This document shows positions 1 through 8,460 of a stretch of 64,000 bases of DNA, piece after piece. The stretch comes from Pyramidobacter sp. YE332 (lineage in GTDB: Bacteria; Synergistota; Synergistia; Synergistales; Dethiosulfovibrionaceae): NCBI RefSeq assembly GCF_033060595.1, contig NZ_CP133038.1, positions 496,001 through 560,000 of the forward strand. The letters run 5' to 3'. A program made the translations under genes and the position numbers. The stretch's first letter is position 1. Each line of letters starts with the position of its first letter. A model generated the notes under the pieces. That model saw nothing but the letters and a program-made list of their open reading frames with translations, made no database searches and was not told the origin of the DNA.

Positions 1-628
1 CTTCCAGACGGCCGTCCTGCCACAGCGCGACGAGCGTGCCGTGGGCGACAGCCACCGAGCTTTCTCGGCCGGTGAATTCGTTGCTGACGGCGAGGGCGAC
101 GGAACTTTCCAGCACGGCGTCCGTCAGTTCGTATTTGAGGCCCCGCAGCGTGACGCCGCAAGCCGGCTCGCTCAGGCAGAACAGCGAGAGGTAGCCGCGA
201 TGCGCGGCGCTGAAGCGCAGCTCGCCGTCGGTCAGCGCTGTGGCGGTCTCGTTTTCTCCGGCCAAAAAGCCGCGCGCGCCGCGGCGCGAAAGGTACATCA
301 GCGTCTGCAGGTTGGCGAGCGTGTGCGCCAGTCGACCGCCAAGTCCCCCCAGCAGGACGAAACGCTCGCAGCCGCGCGCCAGTCCTTCCTTGACGGCGAG
401 CGCCATGTCGGTGTCGTCCTTGACGGGAGCGCAGCGCACGACGTTGCGGTGTTCGGGCACATAACCCAGCGAGTCGAAGTCGCCCAGCACCATGTCGATT
501 GGCGCGCCGCGGCGGCGCAGCGATTCATAGCCGCCGTCGGCCGCGATCACATAATCGCCGGGCAGCGGCGCGAAAGCGGGGGCGTAGAACTCGCCGGCTC
601 CCGCGATCCAGCAGACGGACTTATTCAT
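1..628 (-). CDS. thiN: Thiamine pyrophosphokinase (3' end at or beyond the window edge)
   Basis: This protein would transfer pyrophosphate from ATP to thiamine, making thiamine diphosphate in the cytoplasm. Translating the minus strand from the ATG at 628 gives MNKSVCWIAGAGEF and then the family signatures: AADGG at residues 29-33, GDFDS at 49-53 and KDDTD at 70-74, the acidic Mg/ATP-binding positions. No stop occurs before base 1, so the last residues are outside the window, but about 209 residues are visible, near the family's usual 200-220. The start lies inside the last codons of the upstream transglycosylase gene (8-bp overlap), so the two are probably translationally coupled. The link between a cell-wall enzyme and thiamine salvage is likely just operon packing. 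Confidence 0.88.
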   Translation of the reverse strand, partial: MNKSVCWIAGAGEFYAPAFAPLPGDYVIAADGGYESLRRRGAPIDMVLGDFDSLGYVPEHRNVVRCAPVKDDTDMALAVKEGLARGCERFVLLGGLGGRLAHTLANLQTLMYLSRRGARGFLAGENETATALTDGELRFSAAHRGYLSLFCLSEPACGVTLRGLKYELTDAVLESSVALAVSNEFTGRESSVAVAHGTLVALWQDGRLE

Positions 629-2669
629 GGACGGGCGGCGTCTGATCGCCGGGGGTCGCCTTCCGGGCGGCTTCGCGCTTCTCTTTCTGCTTGGCGTAGA
701 AGTCGCCGTAGAGCTTTTTGTACACTTCGTAGTTGCCGAGGACTTTTTTGACGTAATCGTTGGTCTCGCGGAAGGGAACTCCTTCCATCCAGGCGTCCTG
801 TTCCCAGCCGCCGCGCTCGGCGTTCCACTTGTTCACGTTGCCGCCACCGGCGTTGTAGGCCGATACGGCCCAGTCGAGGCGCTTGAAGCGGGCGATCAGG
901 CCGCCGATGTGCGACGCGCCCATGGCGATGTTGTCGGAGGGATTGTAGGAGCTGTACTTTTTCAGGCCGATCTTTTTGGCTTCGCCGGCCGCCGTGGCCG
1001 GCATGAGCTGCATCAGGCCGGCCGCGCCCACCCAGCTGGTGGCGCGGGGATCGAACGAGCTTTCCTGCTTCATGATCGACCAAATCAGGAGCGGATCGAC
1101 GCCGAACTTTTCGGCCTGCGCCTCGACGGCGGCGCGGTAGGGACGCGGGTAGACGAGCTCCAGCAGGGAGCGGGGGATCTCGCGGCCTTTCAGTTTGCTC
1201 TCGATGGCGCCGTGCAGGTCGGCGTACGCCTGCCCCTCGAGGCCGAGCCAGCGGGCCAGCTGGGAGCGGCGCATCCGGCTGGGCAGATCGTTTCTGCCGG
1301 TCAGCAGCATGCGGGCGTGGGTCATGAAGCCCCAGCGTTCCAGTTCGCTCGCGGGCGCGGGGGCGAGGTCCTTCGGCAGCGGCGCGTCGGCGATTTTGAG
1401 CGAGCCGCCGTCGAAGGCCATAAAGCTGTAGATGCTCAGGGCGTGGTCGTCTCCCAGTTCTTTCTCGTATTTTTCCGCTTCGCCGGCGCGCCCCAGATCG
1501 TTCAGCGCTCTGACGTGCCAGTAGAGCAGGCGGGCGGCGCTCAGGTCGCCGGGGTGAGCGGCCGAAAGTTTCCAGTTTTTCAGCGCCGTCTCGTAATCTT
1601 TGCGGCAGAAAGCGTCCCAGCCTTTGCCCCAGATCAGCGCGTTCGCGCGCGTCCCGTCGGGAAAGCGTTCGATGTAGTCGTCGCGCGCTTCCTCGGCTTT
1701 GCTCCAGCGGCTGGTGGCCAGCGAATAGAGCGCCGACGCGGCGCGGAACGCGTCTTTGTCGCCGGAGGCCTTGAGCAGGGCGGCCAGCGCCGCTTTTTCC
1801 GCCGGGCCGCCGATCATCAGCGACAGGCGCGAGAGCGAGCGGGGCACGTAATCGCCGTCTTTTTTGAAAACGAGCTTCTCGAAAAGCGGCGCGGCCAGCG
1901 GCGGCTTCCCCAGGCGCTGCCAGCACATGGCCAGATAATAAGTCCCCGACTCGCCGTAAGCGCCGCCCCATTTGAGCTGACTCAGGAACTTGACGCCGTC
2001 CTGATAACGGCCGTCGAGGTAGGCGGCGTAGCCGAGGCGATAGCTGCGCTGCAGCGACGAAGGCGCTTTTGCGGCGATCTTGAGCGCGGCGGCATTGCGC
2101 GGCTCCAGTTTGAGCAGGCGCAGCGCGTCGGCGGACTTCATGCGCCCGAGCTTGGCCAGCTCGCTCAGCATCTCCGCTTCCTGGTCGTCGCTGCTGGTCG
2201 CGTCGGCCATGCGCCGCAGCCACTTTTCCTTCTCGTCGACGTTCTCGGTGAGGCGGAAGAGCAGATACATGGCGTAGTAGCGCGCCAGCCGCGGCGTGGA
2301 TTTTGCCTGATAGAGCGCCAGCCCGGCCTGATAGGCTTCCCGGGGCCGTTCGGTGCGTTCCAGTGCCAGAGCTGTGAGCAGGCTCGCATAGGGGACGACG
2401 CTTTTGGGATAGCGGCTGCCGATCTGTTCCATCACTTCCAGAGCGTCACCCCAGCGTGACTGATACCAAAGCGCGTTCGCCGCCAGCGACAGGGCGCGCG
2501 GCGAAAGTTTTTCCCGTTGTTCGAGCAGCGTTTCGATGGACTTCCAGTTGCGGCTCAAGAAGAATTTCTCCGCGGCCTGTTCTTCGGGGGAAGGCTGCTG
2601 CGCCGCCGCCGTCAGCGGCGGGACTGTCAGGATCAGAAACGTCAGCAGCGTCCGGATGATTTTTTTCAT
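621..2669 (-). CDS. slt: Soluble lytic murein transglycosylase (Slt-type)
   Basis: This periplasmic enzyme cleaves peptidoglycan between MurNAc and GlcNAc with formation of a 1,6-anhydro end. The 682-residue product starts with a signal peptide (MKKIIRTLLTFL, cleavage near TAAAQQ), continues with a long helical superhelix resembling TPR/U-domain repeats, and ends with an SLT domain. The domain shows WSIMKQESSFDP with the catalytic Glu near residue 536, GLMQLMPATA and AVSAYNAGGGNV. The ATG at 2669 is preferred because AGGAGG sits seven bases upstream; a TTG six bases further up is also in frame. Its stop overlaps the start of thiN. Length matches the family (about 640-700). Confidence 0.92.
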   Translation of the reverse strand: MKKIIRTLLTFLILTVPPLTAAAQQPSPEEQAAEKFFLSRNWKSIETLLEQREKLSPRALSLAANALWYQSRWGDALEVMEQIGSRYPKSVVPYASLLTALALERTERPREAYQAGLALYQAKSTPRLARYYAMYLLFRLTENVDEKEKWLRRMADATSSDDQEAEMLSELAKLGRMKSADALRLLKLEPRNAAALKIAAKAPSSLQRSYRLGYAAYLDGRYQDGVKFLSQLKWGGAYGESGTYYLAMCWQRLGKPPLAAPLFEKLVFKKDGDYVPRSLSRLSLMIGGPAEKAALAALLKASGDKDAFRAASALYSLATSRWSKAEEARDDYIERFPDGTRANALIWGKGWDAFCRKDYETALKNWKLSAAHPGDLSAARLLYWHVRALNDLGRAGEAEKYEKELGDDHALSIYSFMAFDGGSLKIADAPLPKDLAPAPASELERWGFMTHARMLLTGRNDLPSRMRRSQLARWLGLEGQAYADLHGAIESKLKGREIPRSLLELVYPRPYRAAVEAQAEKFGVDPLLIWSIMKQESSFDPRATSWVGAAGLMQLMPATAAGEAKKIGLKKYSSYNPSDNIAMGASHIGGLIARFKRLDWAVSAYNAGGGNVNKWNAERGGWEQDAWMEGVPFRETNDYVKKVLGNYEVYKKLYGDFYAKQKEKREAARKATPGDQTPPVHE

Positions 2670-2748
2670 GGTCAAACCTCCTGTTCGTCTTCGAAACGAG
2701 AGCGCGGTTTCGAAGATCCTTTATTATAATACATGAAGACCGGCGGGG

Positions 2749-2778
2749 CTGTCATAAAACGTCCCGATCCATTATAAT
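2749..2778 (+). promoter_or_regulatory. Candidate sigma-70 promoter for the HD-domain gene
   Basis: CTGTCA, an 18-base spacer and a perfect TATAAT at 2773-2778 lie about 40 bases upstream of the start at 2817. A second TATAAT-like box (2723-2730, near-palindromic) may serve the divergent slt gene. Confidence 0.45.
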
Positions 2779-2816
2779 CGGTGCGGAATCCCCGCTGAAG
2801 GAGGGATGAACGTTTC

Positions 2817-4010
2817 ATGATTTCAAAAGGCCTGATGGAATTGATTTTTTCCGCTTCGAGCATCGAACGCTGGAACGACCATCCGCGCACGGCCCAGTTC
2901 ACCGAGATCGACAAGCAGGCGCACAAGGCGATGATCGCCTATTTCATCGCCCGCGCCGAGGAGGACCGCGGCCGCGCCGTCGACTGGAACCGGCTTATCG
3001 CCAACGGCGCGTTCAGTTTTTTGCACCGCGTGCTCGTCACCGACATCAAGCCGCCCGTCTTTCACCGCCTCATGCAGGACCGCGCGCAGCAGCGTCAGCT
3101 CAACGATTGGGTCTACGCCCAGCTCGAGCCGCTGTTGTCGCCGCTCGGTTATCCGCTGTGCGAGCAGTGCCGCGCCTATCTCGGATCGGTCCCCGACAGC
3201 CTCGAAGACCGTATCCTCGGCGCCGCGCACTACGTCGCCACGCGCTGGGAGTTTGGCTTCATCTACTATTGGAGCAAGCCGCTGTACGGCATCGAAAAGA
3301 CGCGTGAAGAGATCATGGGCGAGATCGAAAAATACCGCGATCTGGCCGCGGTGGGCGACATCCTTTCGTCGGAGCACAGCGCCTTCAACGATCTGATCAG
3401 CCTCGTCGGGCAGCTGCAGTTCCAGAAGCGCTGGGCGCAGATCCAGCGCCTGCCGCCCACGTCGGTGCTCGGCCATCTGCTGGTGGTCGCGCTGCTGAGC
3501 TGGCTCATTTCGCTCGAGATCGGCGCGGGCGCGCGGCGGCGGCGCAACGATTTTTACGGCGGTCTCTTCCACGACCTGCCCGAGGTGCTGACGCGCGATA
3601 TCATTTCGCCCGTGAAGCGCTCCGTCAAGGGACTCGACGAGCTGGTCAAGAAGCTGGAACGCCGCGGCGTCGAGGAGAACCTGTTCCCGCTGCTGCCGCC
3701 GGCGTGGCGTGACGACGTGCTCTACATGGTCATGGACGAGTTCGAAAACCGCGTCCGCACGAACGGCCGCGTGCGCGTCATCGGCCGCGATCTCGCCGAC
3801 GCCGAGGGGCGCGACGAGATGGATCCCGTCGACGGCCGCGTCATCGAGGTCTGCGACAAGCTGTCGGCCTACATCGAAGCGCGCGAGTCGATCCGCATCG
3901 GCGTGCGCCCCGCGGCGCTGGAAGAAGCGTCCATGCGCCTGTACGATTCTTTCGCCTCGCGCCGGGTGGCCGGCTACGAGGTGAAGGGGCTTTTCGACAG
4001 TTTCAAGTAA
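2817..4010 (+). CDS. HD-domain phosphohydrolase family protein
   Basis: A 397-residue cytoplasmic protein with two apparent HD-type halves. The second contains GGLFHDLPEVLTRD (His252-Asp253), followed by a conserved-looking ISPVKRSVKGL; the first has a His around residue 36 in EIDKQAHKAM. HD proteins are metal-dependent phosphohydrolases acting on nucleotides or cyclic nucleotides, and the arrangement resembles YfbR-like/HD_3 proteins, but I cannot name the substrate. The ATG at 2817 follows AAGGAGGG by about 12 bases. The next gene (YhcH) follows after 31 bases with its own ribosome binding site, so the two are probably co-transcribed. Confidence 0.8.
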   Translation: MISKGLMELIFSASSIERWNDHPRTAQFTEIDKQAHKAMIAYFIARAEEDRGRAVDWNRLIANGAFSFLHRVLVTDIKPPVFHRLMQDRAQQRQLNDWVYAQLEPLLSPLGYPLCEQCRAYLGSVPDSLEDRILGAAHYVATRWEFGFIYYWSKPLYGIEKTREEIMGEIEKYRDLAAVGDILSSEHSAFNDLISLVGQLQFQKRWAQIQRLPPTSVLGHLLVVALLSWLISLEIGAGARRRRNDFYGGLFHDLPEVLTRDIISPVKRSVKGLDELVKKLERRGVEENLFPLLPPAWRDDVLYMVMDEFENRVRTNGRVRVIGRDLADAEGRDEMDPVDGRVIEVCDKLSAYIEARESIRIGVRPAALEEASMRLYDSFASRRVAGYEVKGLFDSFK

Positions 4011-4041
4011 ACGGAGTTTTTATCCGAAGGAGAGAGAGTCC

Positions 4042-4518
4042 ATGATTTACGCGCATATCGACGATGCGAGGAATTACAGCGGCCTCGACGAGGTCTTTGC
4101 CTGGGCCGTGCGCCAGCTGGCCCGCGCCGACCTGAAGGAGCTGCCGGTCGGCACGACGGAGCTGATTCCCGGCAAGGCGTGGTTTTCCATCGACGAGCCG
4201 GAGACGAAGCCGCTCGAGCGGACGCTTTTCGAGGCGCACCGCGAGTTCGTGGACGTGCAGATGACGCTCGCCGGCGACGAGCTGATCGGCTATGCGCCGC
4301 TGGCTCAGGTGACGCCGCTTGGAGAGTACGACGAAAAGCGCGACGTTCAGTTCTTCAAGGGCGAAGGGCTGACGCTGGACTGCACGGGCGGCATGTTCGC
4401 CGTCTTCTTCCCCGAGGACGCCCACCGTCCCTGCGTGGCGCCGGGGACGCCGCGGCGGATCCGCAAGATCGTGGCGAAGATCCACCGCTCCCTGATCCCG
4501 CACCGGGAACTGCCGTAG
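4042..4518 (+). CDS. YhcH/YjgK/YiaL family protein (DUF386)
   Basis: A 158-residue cupin-like protein. The family signature is clear: FEAHREFVDVQMTLAGDE in the middle and FFPEDAHRPCVAP near the C-terminus, whose His/Glu residues bind a metal in known structures. Relatives are linked to sialic acid and galactoside metabolism (NanQ/EbgC group), acting on sugar anomers or enzyme stability. AAGGAGAG lies six to eight bases upstream of the ATG. It sits 31 bases after the HD gene and no sugar genes lie nearby, so the physiological role here is unknown. A strong bidirectional hairpin follows. Confidence 0.88.
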   Translation: MIYAHIDDARNYSGLDEVFAWAVRQLARADLKELPVGTTELIPGKAWFSIDEPETKPLERTLFEAHREFVDVQMTLAGDELIGYAPLAQVTPLGEYDEKRDVQFFKGEGLTLDCTGGMFAVFFPEDAHRPCVAPGTPRRIRKIVAKIHRSLIPHRELP

Positions 4519-4557
4519 CGCCGCGCGGGTGGGAAAATCAAGAGGACAAATTTAAAG

Positions 4558-4595
4558 AGGGGATGCGGACGACCGGAGAGTCGTCCGCATCCCCT
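4558..4595. terminator. Bidirectional stem-loop terminator between convergent genes
   Basis: Sixteen-base perfect arms (4558-4573 and 4580-4595) with a six-base loop lie between YhcH (+) and the MscS gene (-). The minus-strand side runs into a T-rich stretch; the plus side is only mildly T-rich. Confidence 0.75.
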
Positions 4596-4630
4596 CGTTG
4601 TGTTCCGCGCGGGAGAGCTTTTGCAGCGCG

Positions 4631-6940
4631 TTATTTTTCGCTCTCCGCGGCCTGGGGCGCGCCGTTTTTCGTGCCGGCGGAGGAAATGCTGACGTCCATG
4701 TGCGGGTACGCCATGACCAGCCCTTCCTGGGCGAAGGCTTCCTGAATGGCCTCGCGGATCTCGCCGCTGACTTTCATGCCGCTGGCGATCTTCTGGTTGA
4801 CCCAGAAGTAAAGCGTGAAATCGAGCTCGCTGTCGCCGAAAGCGGCGAAATAGAGCCACGGCGCGGGATTCTTGAGGATCTTGGGATTGGCGTCGGCGAT
4901 GCGCAGAACTGTGTCGCGGACTTTCTTCGCCGGCGTGCCGTATTCGACGCCGAAGTCGACGCCGACCCGCAGCAGGGCGTCGGACAGGCTCCAGTTGATG
5001 AGTTGGTTGTCGAGCAGCTGGCTGTTGGGGACGACGACTTCCTTTTCGTCGAACGTGCGGATCAGCGTGGAACGTACGCCCAGGTCGGTGACGGTGCCGG
5101 CGATGCCGGCCACTTCAATGACGTCGCCGAGGCGGAAGGGGCGGTTGAGCGTCAGCAGGATGCCGCCCATGAGGTTCTTGAACATGTTCTGAGCGCCGAA
5201 ACCGATGGCGATGGCAACGGCGCCGCCGAGGAAGGCGAAGGCCGTCAGCGGTATGCCGACGATGTGAAGCGCCGTCAGGAAGATGGCGATGCCGGCGAGG
5301 TAGAACACGAAGCGGTCGAAGGTGCGGCGGCTGGTCTCGTCGAACTTGAAATATTTGCCCACGGCCCACGAGAACATGTGCACCAGTTTGCGGGCCCCCC
5401 ACGTGCCGAAGACGATGATGGCGAGCGCGATCAGAAATTCCCTGAGGCGCACGGCATAACCGCCGCTCTGCCACAGCTCGGTGTTGAGCAGCGTGGCGGC
5501 GTGCGTTTTCCAGAAGGCGCGGATCTTGTCGAAGGTGGACACGGTCTTGTAGGTCTCCTGCAGTTCGCCGACGAAAGCGCGTTCCTGCGCGGACAGCGAG
5601 ACGACGGCGGCGGTGTAACTGAGGCAGCTGTCGATAGAGGCCTGTATGGCGGAGCTGTATTTTTTCAGCCCGGGCAGGTATTTGGGCTCGGTCGTTCCGC
5701 TGTCGAGCATCTTGCTGATAGCGGACTGGCGGCTCTGCAGCGAGAGCAGGTCTTTCTGCACGTCGAGCAGGTTGTTTTCGAGGGTTTTGATTTCGGCGTT
5801 CATGTTTTTGACGGCAGCGGGAATGGTCGTTTCGTCGACGGCGCCGCGGGCCAGGTCGTAACGCAGCGTCCACAGGCGCTTGCGTTCGGCGTAGAGCACC
5901 AGCGTTTCCTGCAGCTGTTCGAGCTGCAGGCGGTAGCGGTCGCGCTCGGCGGTGCGGTAGCTCATTTCCAGCTGGGCGGCGCGCTTGTCTTTGTCGTCGG
6001 CGGCGTATTTCATTTCGGCAGTCTCGGCGGCGGCTTCCGCCTGTTTGATCTGGCGGTTCAGGGCCGGGCGCGAGTCTTCCAGTTTTTTGATCTCGGCGTT
6101 CAACGCGGCGATCTGGGCGGCAAAACTTTCTGCGCTCAGGTCGAGGTTCTCGCGGATGTATTTTTGCAGATAGCCGCGGCGCTGATACTGCAGCTCGTAT
6201 TTCGCGAGCGCGGTGGCGGCGCGTTCTTTTTCGAAACCGTCGAGGATCAGCTGGGCGCGGGCGATTTCCAGCAGATAGGCGGCGCCATGAAGCTGCCAGG
6301 AAGTCTTCTGATCCCGCGCTTTCTGATAATTGTCGCGGGCAAGGCGCCACGCCGCTTCGCGCTCCTCGACGAGTTTCTGCGAGGCGGCGGCGTACGAGTC
6401 GAAGCGCTCCAGATCTTCCTTGGCGTCGTCGATCTGCTTGCGGATATCGTCGAGGCCGGCGATGTACGCGTCGTAGTAGCCGAGCTTGTAGGGCGGTTTG
6501 TCGTTCAGCGTCAGTTCGGGCGAACTGACGTCGCCTTTCTGACGGGCCAGATCGGCGTCGTCCTGCTTTTTGCGGCTGATGGCGTTGATGATTCGCGGGT
6601 AAGCGTTTTTGAGCAGCGTCAGATTTTCGACGCGCCTCGTCACGTCTTCGGCGGTGACGCCGAAACGGGCGGCGGCCTCGTCGGCTTTGAGGCTTTCCCA
6701 TTCGGCGAGAAGCCGTTCGATCTCGGCGAGGCGCTTGCTGCAGGCTTCCGGATCGGCGGAGGGCGTATAAGGCTGAGGCGTCTCGTCTTTTCCGACGGCC
6801 CGGTCGGCGGATGTCGCCGCATCAACGGCGGTTCCCGCGTCGGCGCCGGTGATGAGCGACAGCGCGTCGATGGCTCCGGCCGGGAAAATGGCGCCGCTTG
6901 CGAGCAAAAGCGCGGCGGCGAGCGGGAGAATTTTTTTCAT
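4631..6940 (-). CDS. Large MscS-family mechanosensitive ion channel (MscK-like)
   Basis: An inner-membrane channel that opens under membrane tension to release solutes during hypo-osmotic shock. The 769-residue product has a signal peptide (MKKILPLAAALLLASGA), a periplasmic region of about 450 residues rich in charged coiled-coil sequence (roughly 60-430), several membrane helices, then the MscS core: AVAIAIGFGAQNMFKNLMGG (pore helix TM3) and RPFRLGDVIEVAGIAGTV (beta domain). The ATG at 6940 is chosen because AAGGAG lies seven to eight bases upstream; the reading frame extends 11 codons further without support. Length is intermediate between MscS (286) and MscK (1120). It stands alone between terminators. 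Confidence 0.9.
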   Translation of the reverse strand: MKKILPLAAALLLASGAIFPAGAIDALSLITGADAGTAVDAATSADRAVGKDETPQPYTPSADPEACSKRLAEIERLLAEWESLKADEAAARFGVTAEDVTRRVENLTLLKNAYPRIINAISRKKQDDADLARQKGDVSSPELTLNDKPPYKLGYYDAYIAGLDDIRKQIDDAKEDLERFDSYAAASQKLVEEREAAWRLARDNYQKARDQKTSWQLHGAAYLLEIARAQLILDGFEKERAATALAKYELQYQRRGYLQKYIRENLDLSAESFAAQIAALNAEIKKLEDSRPALNRQIKQAEAAAETAEMKYAADDKDKRAAQLEMSYRTAERDRYRLQLEQLQETLVLYAERKRLWTLRYDLARGAVDETTIPAAVKNMNAEIKTLENNLLDVQKDLLSLQSRQSAISKMLDSGTTEPKYLPGLKKYSSAIQASIDSCLSYTAAVVSLSAQERAFVGELQETYKTVSTFDKIRAFWKTHAATLLNTELWQSGGYAVRLREFLIALAIIVFGTWGARKLVHMFSWAVGKYFKFDETSRRTFDRFVFYLAGIAIFLTALHIVGIPLTAFAFLGGAVAIAIGFGAQNMFKNLMGGILLTLNRPFRLGDVIEVAGIAGTVTDLGVRSTLIRTFDEKEVVVPNSQLLDNQLINWSLSDALLRVGVDFGVEYGTPAKKVRDTVLRIADANPKILKNPAPWLYFAAFGDSELDFTLYFWVNQKIASGMKVSGEIREAIQEAFAQEGLVMAYPHMDVSISSAGTKNGAPQAAESEK

Positions 6941-6978
6941 CGGCAACACTCCTTGAATCCTGATGGGTCTCATCGAAA

Positions 6979-7008
6979 ATTATAAGCCAGTATGTCTGAA
7001 AATGCTAA
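6979..7008 (-). promoter_or_regulatory. Promoter of the MscS-family gene
   Basis: On the minus strand, TTAGCA (7008-7003), an 18-base spacer and a perfect TATAAT (6984-6979) lie about 40 bases upstream of the start codon. Confidence 0.55.
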
Positions 7009-7038
7009 TCGGGAAAATCGCCTATTTTAAGCGCCCGC

Positions 7039-7069
7039 TTGACTTGGAGTTCACTTCATGTGGTAAACT
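7039..7069 (+). promoter_or_regulatory. Candidate promoter of the DUF362 gene
   Basis: TTGACT at 7039-7044 and the extended -10 TGG-TAAACT ending at 7069. The 19-base spacer is longer than ideal, but the TG extension may compensate. The leader to the ATG is about 70 bases. Confidence 0.42.
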
Positions 7070-7141
7070 CTCGTCGAACGACCGCGGGCGGCCCGGGGGG
7101 ATCGGCCGGCTGCGGAAACATTCGCAGGGGGGATTTTCACA

Positions 7142-8284
7142 ATGGGAAATAAAAAGTCGATCGTTTATTTTGCGCCTTTCACGCCCGGCGTCAGCAAGGT
7201 GGACGTGCTGAAAAAAGCCGTCGAGGCCGTCGAGTTCAAAAAGACCGTCGCGAAGGACGCGCTCACGGCCGTGAAGCTGCACTTCGGCGAAAAGGGCAAC
7301 GACACCTATCTGCGGCCCATCTTCATCCGCGCCGTCGTGGACGAGGTCAAGAAGTGCGGCGGCAAGCCGTTCCTCGTCGACAGCAACACGCTCTACGTGG
7401 GCAGCCGCAAGAATTCCGTCGATCATCTGATCACCGCCATCGAGAACGGCTTCGGTTACGAAGTCACCGGCGCGCCGCTGATTATCGCCGACGGCTTGAA
7501 GAGCAACGATTTCCGCGAGGTGGAGATCGACGGCCAGTATTTCAAAAAAGTCGAAGTCTCGGCCGCCGTCGCCGAAGCCGACGCGCTCGTCGTCGTCTCG
7601 CACTTCAAGGGACACGTGGCGGCCGGTTACGGCGGCGCGATCAAGAACCTCGCCATGGGCTGCGCGCCGGCCCGCGGCAAAAAAGCCCAGCACGCGGTGC
7701 GTCTCGAAGTCGACGAGGAAAAGTGCATCGGCTGCGGCCGCTGCTTCCGCAATTGCCCCGGCCACGCCATCACGATGGAGAAAGACGCCGCCGGCAGAAC
7801 GACGTCGCATATCCACGCCGAACCGTGCCTGGGCTGCTGCGAGTGCATGACCGTCTGTCCCACTCAGGCCGTCGGCATGATCTGGACGGCTGACGAGGAC
7901 AAGTCGAGTTTCAACTGCCGCATGGCCGAGTACGCCTGGGGCGCGATCAAGGACAAGGAACGTTCCCTCTTCATCAACGTCATGATGGACATCACGCCGT
8001 TGTGCGACTGCTGCGGCTGGAGCGACACGCCCATCGTCCCCAACATCGGCGTCGCCGCCAGCACCGATCCCGTGGCGCTCGACAAAGCCTGCTACGATAT
8101 GGTCATGGCCGCTTCGGGTTCGGCTGTAGAGGAACATCATTTCCACGAGGGCGACGACAAGTTCCAGCTCCTTCATCCGACTACCGCTCCCCACGCCCAG
8201 TTCGAGCACGGCGCCAAGATCGGCATGGGCTCGCTCGACTACGAGCTGAGGACGATCCACATCGAAGAGGGCGAAGGCGAGTAA
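7142..8284 (+). CDS. DUF362 protein with two 4Fe-4S cluster motifs
   Basis: A 380-residue cytoplasmic iron-sulfur protein. The N-terminal DUF362 domain (about 5-185) includes KLHFGEKGNDTYLRP and VVVSHFKGHVAAGYGGAIKN. It is followed by two ferredoxin motifs, CIGCGRCFRNCP starting near residue 195 and CLGCCECMTVCP starting near 229, each a classical CxxCxxCxxxC ligand set. A C-terminal segment has VALDKACYDMV. DUF362 proteins are common in anaerobes; their reaction is not established, though a redox or uridine-diphosphate-like substrate role has been suggested. Here it is monocistronic, with its own promoter and terminator, so context does not help. Start ATG follows GGGGGGAT. Confidence 0.9.
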   Translation: MGNKKSIVYFAPFTPGVSKVDVLKKAVEAVEFKKTVAKDALTAVKLHFGEKGNDTYLRPIFIRAVVDEVKKCGGKPFLVDSNTLYVGSRKNSVDHLITAIENGFGYEVTGAPLIIADGLKSNDFREVEIDGQYFKKVEVSAAVAEADALVVVSHFKGHVAAGYGGAIKNLAMGCAPARGKKAQHAVRLEVDEEKCIGCGRCFRNCPGHAITMEKDAAGRTTSHIHAEPCLGCCECMTVCPTQAVGMIWTADEDKSSFNCRMAEYAWGAIKDKERSLFINVMMDITPLCDCCGWSDTPIVPNIGVAASTDPVALDKACYDMVMAASGSAVEEHHFHEGDDKFQLLHPTTAPHAQFEHGAKIGMGSLDYELRTIHIEEGEGE

Positions 8285-8352
8285 AATCGGGTAACGCCCG
8301 CGCCGTTTCGAAAAGCGGCCGGCTTGGCGCCGCGAGGAAAAACATGATATAC

Positions 8353-8390
8353 AAAAAAAGCCGTCGATTACTCCGATCGACGGCTTTTTT
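8353..8390 (+). terminator. Rho-independent terminator after the DUF362 gene
   Basis: A nine-base perfect stem (8360-8368 with 8376-8384) is followed by six T and preceded by seven A, a textbook intrinsic terminator. Confidence 0.9.
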
Positions 8391-8407
8391 CGCGGCCCGT
8401 CTGTTTT

Positions 8408-8436
8408 TTGCAAAAACGCCGCGAAACTGGTAAAGT
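8408..8436 (+). promoter_or_regulatory. Promoter of the MATE gene
   Basis: TTGCAA, a 17-base spacer and TAAAGT with a TGG extension (8428-8430) lie 25 bases upstream of the start codon, directly after the preceding terminator. Confidence 0.55.
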
Positions 8437-8460
8437 GGGCGCGAAGGGACGGGGAAGGGC

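Noticed and set aside
2806-2820. Four-codon frame MNVS overlapping the HD-gene start (ATGA)
   Set aside because: Its ATG is almost on top of the Shine-Dalgarno, so initiation there is unlikely; the HD start at 2817 is well placed.
4598-6985. 795-codon plus-strand frame opposite the MscS gene
   Set aside because: The minus strand encodes a clear MscS protein; the plus frame has no recognisable motifs.
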